Translations under genes and position numbers: made by a program | From: CAYTCZ01 sp964436315 | Lineage (GTDB): Bacteria; Actinomycetota; Thermoleophilia; Gaiellales; Gaiellaceae | DNA length: 6,331 nt | Direction: 5' to 3' | NCBI GenBank assembly: GCA_964436315.1 | Contig: CAYTCZ010000182.1 | Coordinates: 1 to 6,331 of the forward strand | Part shown: piece by piece, positions 1 through 5,630 of the stretch | Layout of the letters: the number at the start of each line of letters is the position of its first letter | Numbering within the stretch: position 1 is the first letter of the stretch | The notes under the pieces: model-generated | Database searches by the model: none | What the model saw: the letters and a program-made list of their open reading frames with translations, nothing else | What the model was told of the DNA's origin: nothing

Positions 1-1
1 G

Positions 2-907
2 TCCGACGTAGAGGTCATCGAAGGCGACATCACCGACGAGGAGTCCGTGGAGGCAGCCATGGAGGGCTGCGACATGGTGATCCACGCCGCGTCGGTCTAC
101 TCCCTCGACAGGCGCGACGCCGAGATCATGGCGCGCACGAATCTCCGCGGGACGAACAACGTGCTCAAGGCAACCGAGAAGTTCGACATCGCGGCCGTCT
201 ATGTGTCGAGCTTCGCCGCCCTCCTGCCGCCACGGCGCGAGGTGATCACGCCGGACCACCCGACCGGACACTCGCCCGATCCCTACGTGCGCTCCAAGGC
301 CGAGTCGGAGGACGTCGCCCGCGTGTACCGGCAACTCCGGCGACCGGTCACGATCGTTCAGCCCGGGTCGATCTGGGGCCCGGACGACCCGCACTTCGGA
401 GAAAGTGCCCAACTCGCGGCGGCCATTCTCAAGGGGAAGCTCAGGCTCATTCCTGATGGTGGACTGCCGATCGTCGACGTACGCGACGTCGCCGCCGTCC
501 TCGCGCGAGCGACGCAGCCCGAAACCGAATCAGGCAACTACCTCGTGGGTGGGACCTATATTCGCCTCGCCGAGCTCACCGAGAGGCTTGCCACGCTGAC
601 CGGGAGAACCATCCCGACCCGCATCATCCCCGACCGGGCAGCTCTCATCTCGGGACGTCTCGGAAACTTCCTCCCGCAACGACTCGCCGGCGCACTCAAT
701 CTCCCTCACCTCGGACTCGTCTGGCTTCCGATCCAACGGGCGAGAACCGATGACTCTCTCGCGCGCGAGAAACTCGGCTTCTCGCCGCGGCCCATCGGCG
801 AGACACTCCGGGATACGGTGAATTCGCTCGTCACAACCGGGCGAATCAGCGAAGAGGAAGCGGGCGAACTCGGAGCCGGCGGGAACTCAGCAGTAGCCGA
901 TCGCTGA
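2..907 (+). CDS. Extended SDR, NAD(P)-dependent epimerase/dehydratase or dihydroflavonol-reductase-like (5' partial)
   Basis: The last 301 codons of an NAD(P)-dependent sugar epimerase/reductase-type protein are visible. The frame is open to the left edge, so the GTG at 47 is an internal codon. The N-terminal TGxxGxxG loop (about 40-50 residues) lies outside the window. Seen: the GDIT turn after beta-3 (23-34), the GCDMVIHAAS strand, the catalytic Ser region YVSS (200-211), the YxxxK pair as YVRSK (284-298), the PGSIWGP motif and the VDVRDVA motif. The C-terminal part (LGFSPRP, then an amphipathic helix) resembles the dihydroflavonol-4-reductase/HpnA-like branch of extended SDRs. The substrate cannot be told. 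It is separated from the next gene by 135 bp, so membership of the polysaccharide operon is uncertain. Family assignment is confident; specific function is not. Confidence 0.9.
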   Translation, partial: SDVEVIEGDITDEESVEAAMEGCDMVIHAASVYSLDRRDAEIMARTNLRGTNNVLKATEKFDIAAVYVSSFAALLPPRREVITPDHPTGHSPDPYVRSKAESEDVARVYRQLRRPVTIVQPGSIWGPDDPHFGESAQLAAAILKGKLRLIPDGGLPIVDVRDVAAVLARATQPETESGNYLVGGTYIRLAELTERLATLTGRTIPTRIIPDRAALISGRLGNFLPQRLAGALNLPHLGLVWLPIQRARTDDSLAREKLGFSPRPIGETLRDTVNSLVTTGRISEEEAGELGAGGNSAVADR

Positions 908-921
908 GCAACCGATCGGCT
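895..921 (+). terminator. Inverted repeat spanning the SDR stop codon
   Basis: A perfect 9-bp stem, AGCCGATCG (895-903) with CGATCGGCT (913-921), encloses a 9-nt loop that contains the TGA stop (905-907). It could fold in the mRNA as a 3'-end hairpin. No T-run follows, so it is not a standard intrinsic terminator. It may be an mRNA-stabilising structure, a protein-binding site, or chance in GC-rich DNA where CGATCG is common. Confidence 0.3.
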
Positions 922-986
922 CTCAGATGCTGCCGTGGCGGACGCGGATCATCGCGTGTCTCCGAGACGGCCGGACTCGACTTTTT

Positions 987-1007
987 GCCTGCTCTTAGCT
1001 GGCTTTT
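987..1007 (+). terminator. Weak candidate intrinsic terminator before the fusion gene
   Basis: GCC-T-GCT (987-993), loop CTT, then AGC-T-GGC (997-1003) form a short stem with one T:T mismatch, followed by TTTT (1004-1007). It lies 80 bp after the SDR stop and 36 bp before the next ATG, a sensible place for a terminator. The stem is short and the T-run only four bases. A second T-run (982-986) lies just upstream without a clear stem. Confidence 0.22.
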
Positions 1008-1042
1008 CGTCGCACTTGCCCCCCGGCTAACAAGTTGATTAC

Positions 1043-3373
1043 ATGCCGGCGGACGGCGCGTTTCTCGGGACCCTAAAACGCGGTCGTCCGCGCGGCGTGG
1101 AATTTCGAGACTACGCATCCGTTCTCCGATCCTGGAAATGGGCTATTGCCTTTTCCCTGGTGATCGTTATCGGACTGGTGTTGTTGGCCACCTTGCTCAT
1201 GACCGAGCAGTACGAGGCGAAGAGCACTGTCCGCGTGGCGTCGCCTGCGACGTCGACCTCTCCCGATCGCGTCGTCTCCGACGACGTCGAGTTTCTCGAG
1301 CGTCTCCAGAACACGTACGTCAGGCTCGGCACCAGCAAGGTTTTTCTCGATGAGCTAGCGCTCGAGCTCGGACTCGACGAGCGCCCAAAAGTCGACGTCG
1401 AGGCCGTTCCCAAGACCGAGCTCCTCGAGGTCACGGCCACACACGAGGATCCCGAGACAGCCGCGTCCATCGCCAACGCCCACGTCGCCCTGCTGACCTC
1501 ACAGCTCGAGAGCTTCGCTGCCGAAGAGTCGAGTACGGCCGAGGCGGTCTTCGAACAGCAGACCCAGGAACTCGAGGACTCGATCGCTCGGGATCGGGAA
1601 GAACTCAACGCTCTCAATGCGTCCGGAGCAGTTGATCCTGCCACCGAGTCTCGGCGCAACGAACTCGAGGATCGCATCGCCTTTCAGGAAGCCAGGCTCC
1701 TCGCGCAGCGAGCGGAACACGAGGGCGACCAGCTCACCCGCGAGCTCCGGGCCAGGAGTCTCTACGTCGTCGAGCCGGCTACGGCGCCCGAGGACCCGTC
1801 GAGCCCGCGCCTCTGGCTCAACCTCGTCATCGCCGCCGTCGTCGGCCTGGTTGTGGGTGTAGGGCTGGCCTTCCTCTTCGAGAAACTGCGGGGTCGTCAC
1901 CATCGAGCTGACACGATCGAAGAGGCGCTCAACGCTCGGGTCATCGGCGAGATTCCCTGGATTGATCCAAGCCGATCCGGGGCGCTTGTCAACAGCGGCT
2001 CGGTGGGCGAAGACGCGTTCCGTCGGCTGCGCACGAACCTCCTGACCATTCGACAGTCGGAGCCGTTTCAAACGCTTCTCCTGACGAGCTCGACGCCGTC
2101 CGAAGGTACCTCCGTCGTCGCAGCAAACCTCGCGAAAAGCCTGGCCGAAGGCGGAGCTCAGGTACTGCTCGTCGACGCGAATACCCGTAGCCCAAGTCAG
2201 CACGAGATTTTCAACGTCTCGAACGACGCCGGCTTCGCGGAGGCCGTTCAGTCGGATCAGGTCGAGGTTCGTTCACTGCTCCGAAAAAGCGTCTTCCCGG
2301 GACTGACGGTCCTACCGGCAGGACGCACCGGCATTGGCAGCTCGGCACCGCTCGACTCCGGTCGTCTAACCCGTCTTCTCGATAGCCAGACAAACGACTT
2401 CGACATCGTGATTCTCGATGGCCCAGCTGTGCTAGCGGCCTCTGAGTCAGTCGCTCTCGCACAGGTCGCAGACGGAGCAGTCCCCGTCGTGCGGCAGGGC
2501 AAGGCGACGGTCAGAGGTGTCAGTGAGATGAGCAACCACCTCGACCGCGTCAATGCGGGCGTACTCGGACTCGTGGTCACAGACTCGGACGGCCACAAAC
2601 ATGTGTCGTACCGCTCTTCCCGCGATGGTCGCAAGTCCTCGGTGGCTCGTCCGGATGCGGTCGACAACGGCGACGGTGATCGAATCCCCGGATTTCACGC
2701 CGCGCAGACCCACCGCTACTACGTCGCAAAGCGCGCGGTTGACTTCATCCTCTCGCTCTTCCTACTCGTGATCCTGAGCCCGCTGTTTCTCGTCAGCGCA
2801 GTCGCCATCGTGATCGAGGACTGGGGATCTCCCTTCTACGCGCAGAATCGGGTCGGTACCCGGCGCGTGCGCAACGGCGTTCACGACCTCTGGGAGCCCT
2901 TCGAGTTTCGGTTCTACAAGTTCCGCACGATGATCAAGAGCTCGAATCCGGCGGTCCATGAATCGCATATCCGTCACGTCGTCGAGCGCTCGCGTGAGCC
3001 GAGTTCCTCCCTCGAGCCGATGAACAAGATCCCCGACGACGATCGGGTCACGCGCGTGGGGCGCCTACTTCGCCGCTCGAGCCTGGACGAGCTTCCTCAA
3101 CTCTGGAACGTCCTTCGCGGAGAGATGAGCCTCGTTGGGCCACGACCCCTGCCCGAGTATGAAGTCGCTCAGTACTCGCCCGAGCAGCTCGAGCGCTTTC
3201 GAGCGCAGGCCGGCCTCACCGGTCTCTGGCAGGTAAGCGGGAGGACCGAAACGAGCCTCCAGGAGATGCTGGAGCTCGATCTGCGGTACATCCGAGAACA
3301 GTCCGTCTCACTCGACGCCAAGATTCTGCTTCGAACGATCCCCGCAGTCATCTCGACTCGCGGGGCGGCGTGA
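1043..3373 (+). CDS. Wzz chain-length regulator / degenerate BY-kinase-like P-loop domain / monotopic phosphoglycosyl transferase fusion
   Basis: A 776-residue inner-membrane protein in three parts. Residues 20-280: Wzz/PCP domain, with an EFRDYASVLRSWKW start, TM1 about 32-53, a charged helical coiled-coil-like stretch about 150-238, the Pro-rich PATAPEDPSSP before TM2, and TM2 about 258-279. Residues 297-520: CpsD/BY-kinase-like P-loop domain. Its Walker A reads TPSEGTS (351-357) where active kinases have PGEGKS/T. Walker A' is VDANTRSP (377-384) and Walker B is VILDGPAV (456-463). Residues 558-776: complete bacterial sugar transferase (PF02397-type), with KRAVD and a re-entrant helix broken at Ser579-Pro580, YKFRTM (625-630), DDDRVTRVGRLLRRSSLDELPQ (split 665-674, 675-686) with the catalytic Asp682-Glu683 dyad, GEMSLVGPRP, GLTGLWQVSGR and the RGA end. 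The transferase moves a sugar phosphate onto undecaprenyl phosphate at the cytoplasmic face. Topology fits: both enzyme-like domains are cytoplasmic. No Shine-Dalgarno precedes ATG 1043; GTG 1097 (Val19) is a possible start that matches usual Wzz N-termini. It lacks the four-helix WcaJ/WbaP N-terminus. Confidence 0.92.
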   Translation: MPADGAFLGTLKRGRPRGVEFRDYASVLRSWKWAIAFSLVIVIGLVLLATLLMTEQYEAKSTVRVASPATSTSPDRVVSDDVEFLERLQNTYVRLGTSKVFLDELALELGLDERPKVDVEAVPKTELLEVTATHEDPETAASIANAHVALLTSQLESFAAEESSTAEAVFEQQTQELEDSIARDREELNALNASGAVDPATESRRNELEDRIAFQEARLLAQRAEHEGDQLTRELRARSLYVVEPATAPEDPSSPRLWLNLVIAAVVGLVVGVGLAFLFEKLRGRHHRADTIEEALNARVIGEIPWIDPSRSGALVNSGSVGEDAFRRLRTNLLTIRQSEPFQTLLLTSSTPSEGTSVVAANLAKSLAEGGAQVLLVDANTRSPSQHEIFNVSNDAGFAEAVQSDQVEVRSLLRKSVFPGLTVLPAGRTGIGSSAPLDSGRLTRLLDSQTNDFDIVILDGPAVLAASESVALAQVADGAVPVVRQGKATVRGVSEMSNHLDRVNAGVLGLVVTDSDGHKHVSYRSSRDGRKSSVARPDAVDNGDGDRIPGFHAAQTHRYYVAKRAVDFILSLFLLVILSPLFLVSAVAIVIEDWGSPFYAQNRVGTRRVRNGVHDLWEPFEFRFYKFRTMIKSSNPAVHESHIRHVVERSREPSSSLEPMNKIPDDDRVTRVGRLLRRSSLDELPQLWNVLRGEMSLVGPRPLPEYEVAQYSPEQLERFRAQAGLTGLWQVSGRTETSLQEMLELDLRYIREQSVSLDAKILLRTIPAVISTRGAA

Positions 3374-3398
3374 GCGTCGATGGCAGAACGACGTTCGC

Positions 3399-3404
3399 GA
3401 GGAA
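3399..3404 (+). promoter_or_regulatory. Shine-Dalgarno GAGGAA that favours GTG 3410 as the dehydrogenase start
   Basis: GAGGAA at 3399-3404 stands 5 nt before an in-frame GTG (3410-3412). Starting there gives MEPTGLALIGCGYWG, the usual short lead-in to the Rossmann fold. The upstream in-frame ATG (3380) has only a weak G-rich stretch before it. The polymerase-like gene at 5627 uses the same pattern (GAGG plus GTG). Confidence 0.6.
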
Positions 3405-3409
3405 CGACG

Positions 3410-4486
3410 GTGGAGCCAACCGGCCTCGCGCTGATCGGCTGCGGGTACTGGGGGCTCAAGTACCTCCGGGTTCTCGGCGATTTCCCCGATGCGGACGTTC
3501 GGCTCGTCTGCGACCAACGCGGTGAGCGGCTGACAAAGCTCCGAACGCGGAACCCCGATGTCCGGTTTACCACTGATCACGAGGAGGCGATTCGCGATCC
3601 CAGCGTCGAGGCCGTGATCATCGCGACCGAGGCGAATAGCCACTACACGCTCAGTCGTACGGCGCTCGAAGCGGGCAAACACGTGCTCGTCGAGAAGCCG
3701 CTGACGACGAATCTCGGCGAAGCACGCGCGCTGGTCGACCTCGCACGTGAGCGTGACCGCATCCTGCTCGTCGGTCATACCTTCCTCTACAACGAGGCCG
3801 TTCGGAAGATCAAGGAGTACCTGCGGGGAGCGGAACTCGGCCGCCTCTATTACCTCTACGCGCGTCGGACCAACCTCGGGCCCGTACGCGACGACGTCAA
3901 CGCGATCTGGGATCTGGCTTCCCACGACGTCGCGATCTTCAACTACCTCCTCGACATGACTCCGACCTGGGTGAGCGCGACCGGCTCGAGAATCCTCCGC
4001 GACAGCCGCGAGGACGTCGGCTTCATCTCACTCTCGTATCCGAGCGAGATCATGGCCCACATCCACGTGAGCTGGGCCGAGCCGAACAAGGTGCGAGAGG
4101 TCGTGGTCGTCGGCAGCGATCGGCGCATCGTCTTCAACGACATCGATCCACTCGAGCGCGTTCGCATCTTCGACAAGGGCGTGAAGGTCGTCCCCTCGGA
4201 GGAGTCATCGAGCTTCGGGGAGTACCAGCTGCTGCTCCGGGATGGAGACATAACGAGCCCAGCCATCAATCCGAGCGAGCCGCTCAAGAACCAGGCCGGG
4301 CATTTCCTCCACTGCATCAGACGTGAAGAAGAACCGTTTACCGGCGGCAAGGTGGGAGCCGAGGTTGTCGGCGTGATCGAGGCCATCGACAAGTCGATCG
4401 GGAAGTTCGGAGCCCCGGTGTTTGTCGAGAACAGGACGGTGGTCAACGACCAACACGATCATGTCTTCTCACACACCGCTCGTTGA
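3410..4486 (+). CDS. Gfo/Idh/MocA family NAD(P)-dependent sugar dehydrogenase
   Basis: A cytoplasmic oxidoreductase that probably oxidises a ring hydroxyl of a nucleotide sugar or sugar phosphate to a ketone. The start is GTG 3410 (358 residues), chosen for its ribosome binding site; ATG 3380 would add ten residues. Counted from GTG: dinucleotide loop IGCGYWG (9-15), acidic end of beta-2 (VCDQRGE), IIATEANSHY (70-79), catalytic-region EKP (95-97), VGHTFLYN (121-128), and WDLASHDVAIFNYLL (167-181) with the conserved HD pair (172-173). Length and motif order are typical of the family. The next gene, an aminotransferase, starts inside its last 26 bp, which points to co-translation and a shared pathway. 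Possible models are WbpB/WlbA (UDP-GlcNAcA 3-dehydrogenase, paired with WbpE/WlbC) and NtdC (glucose-6-phosphate 3-dehydrogenase, paired with NtdA). Family is certain; substrate is inferred from context only. Confidence 0.92.
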   Translation: MEPTGLALIGCGYWGLKYLRVLGDFPDADVRLVCDQRGERLTKLRTRNPDVRFTTDHEEAIRDPSVEAVIIATEANSHYTLSRTALEAGKHVLVEKPLTTNLGEARALVDLARERDRILLVGHTFLYNEAVRKIKEYLRGAELGRLYYLYARRTNLGPVRDDVNAIWDLASHDVAIFNYLLDMTPTWVSATGSRILRDSREDVGFISLSYPSEIMAHIHVSWAEPNKVREVVVVGSDRRIVFNDIDPLERVRIFDKGVKVVPSEESSSFGEYQLLLRDGDITSPAINPSEPLKNQAGHFLHCIRREEEPFTGGKVGAEVVGVIEAIDKSIGKFGAPVFVENRTVVNDQHDHVFSHTAR

Positions 4487-5630
4487 CCTCTCCGCACAGG
4501 ATGACGAGATCCTCGACGAGATCAGCGCCGCGATTGCGGAGCTCCTCGAGAGCGGCGATTGGATCCTCGGGGAGCAGCTCGCCCAGTTTGAGGCCGAGTT
4601 CGCCGCCTATTGCGAATCAGCGCATGCGGTAGGAACAGACTCGGGCCTCTCCGCGCTCGAGCTTGCACTTCGGGCATTCGGGATCAGACCCGGCGACGAG
4701 GTGATCACGGCGGCGAACACGTTCGTTGCCACCGCGTTCGCAATTTCTCACACGGGGGCGATGCCGGTGTTCGTGGACGTCGACCCACTCACGTACACCC
4801 TTGATCCCCTCAAGCTCGAACGGGCTCTGACGGCGCGGACACGGGCCATCGTTCCGGTGCATCTCTACGGCCATCCGGCCGACATGGATCCGATCGTCGC
4901 ATTCGCCGATGAGCACGATCTGGTCGTGATCGAAGACGCGTGCCAGGCACACGGTGCTTTCTACAGAGGAAGACGCGTCGGGTCACTCGGGGATGCCGCC
5001 GCGTTCAGCTTCTACCCGAGCAAGAACCTCGGCGCTCTCGGAGACGGCGGCGCAGTCGTGACCGACGATGAGGAGATCGCCGACGCCATCCGCGTGCTCC
5101 GTCACTACGGCCAACGCGAGAAGAACAGGCACGTCACGAAGGGCTTCAACAAGCGTCTCGACACGCTCCACGCAGCCGTGCTCCGCACGAAGCTCAACCA
5201 CCTCGACGAGCGGAACGCACGCCGGCGGGCGAACGCCGACCTGTACGACGAGCTGCTCGGCGAGCTGTCAGTGCAGCTCAAGGCACCACGGGTCGCGCCG
5301 TGGGTGGAGCCCGTCTGGCATCTCTACGTCGTTCGAGTTCCCAACCGTGATGTGCTGCGCGCATTTCTCGACGAGCGAGAAATTGGAACCGGAATTCACT
5401 ATCCGCTTCCTGTCCATCTTCAGCCCGCGTACCGCGATCACGGCTATGGGCCCGGAGACTTCCCGCTCGCCGAGGCCTACGCGGACGAGATCCTCTCGCT
5501 GCCGATGTACCCGAGTCTCGACGCGGAATCGATCGAGCGGGTTGTGGAAGCGATCGCGGAGTTCTACGCCGTTGAGACGCCGGTCGCGTCCGCTCTCCTG
5601 CCACTCGCTGCGCCCGAGGGAGAATCGTGA
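4461..5630 (+). CDS. DegT/DnrJ/EryC1 family PLP-dependent sugar aminotransferase
   Basis: A fold-type-I PLP aminotransferase, 389 residues, that transfers an amino group (usually from glutamate) to a keto-sugar. ATG 4461 is chosen because the protein then opens MSSHTPLVDLSAQ, the family's usual N-terminus; a TTG at 4422 would add 13 unneeded residues. Motifs: phosphate-binding GTDSGLSALELAL (58-70), PANTF-like AANTFVATAFA (84-94), VIEDACQAHGA (156-166) with Asp159, SFYPSKNLGALGDGG (183-197) with Schiff-base Lys188, FNKRLDTLHAAVLRTKL (229-245) and IHYPLPVHLQPAY (312-324). As I recall, the HYPxPxH form is commoner in 3-aminotransferases (FdtB/QdtB/DesV, WbpE) than in 4-aminotransferases (ArnB/PseC), which favours C-3 amination. 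It overlaps the dehydrogenase by 26 bp and the next gene by 4 bp. No clear Shine-Dalgarno, so it probably depends on translational coupling. Confidence 0.95.
   Translation: MSSHTPLVDLSAQDDEILDEISAAIAELLESGDWILGEQLAQFEAEFAAYCESAHAVGTDSGLSALELALRAFGIRPGDEVITAANTFVATAFAISHTGAMPVFVDVDPLTYTLDPLKLERALTARTRAIVPVHLYGHPADMDPIVAFADEHDLVVIEDACQAHGAFYRGRRVGSLGDAAAFSFYPSKNLGALGDGGAVVTDDEEIADAIRVLRHYGQREKNRHVTKGFNKRLDTLHAAVLRTKLNHLDERNARRRANADLYDELLGELSVQLKAPRVAPWVEPVWHLYVVRVPNRDVLRAFLDEREIGTGIHYPLPVHLQPAYRDHGYGPGDFPLAEAYADEILSLPMYPSLDAESIERVVEAIAEFYAVETPVASALLPLAAPEGES
5616..5622 (+). promoter_or_regulatory. Shine-Dalgarno GAGGGAG for the membrane protein start at 5627
   Basis: GAGGGAG (5616-5622), within the end of the aminotransferase gene, precedes GTG 5627; counted from its GAGG core the spacer is 7 nt. 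Together with the GTGA stop/start overlap it fixes the start of the last gene. Confidence 0.65.

Noticed and set aside
631..905. Idea that the SDR is part of the same operon and makes a sugar for this polymer
   Set aside because: There is a 135-bp gap with two weak hairpins, and the C-terminus resembles the dihydroflavonol-reductase/HpnA-like branch instead of a clear nucleotide-sugar epimerase; not excluded, but unsupported.
1016..1044. Possible sigma-70-like pair TTGCCC (1016-1021) and TTACAT (1039-1044), 17-bp spacing
   Set aside because: The -10 matches only about half of the consensus and transcription would begin after ATG 1043. It would make sense only if GTG 1097 is the true start, so it is not called as a promoter.
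1111..1677. Long open frame on the - strand (188 codons) opposite the Wzz domain
   Set aside because: Ser/Arg-rich translation with no recognisable motif, lying fully opposite a well-supported gene; typical antisense openness in GC-rich DNA with strong CTC/GAG codon bias.
1499..2203. 234-codon open frame on the - strand opposite the Wzz/P-loop region
   Set aside because: No family motif and no ribosome binding site; completely overlaps the fusion gene, whose motifs are unmistakable.
1297..3200. Many CTCGAG and GAGCTCG hexamers that look like a dispersed repeat
   Set aside because: They come from adjacent favoured codons (CTC Leu, GAG Glu) in helical regions; no fixed spacing or conserved flank.
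3308..3925. 205-codon open frame on the - strand across the fusion/dehydrogenase junction
   Set aside because: No motifs; overlaps two well-supported coding regions.
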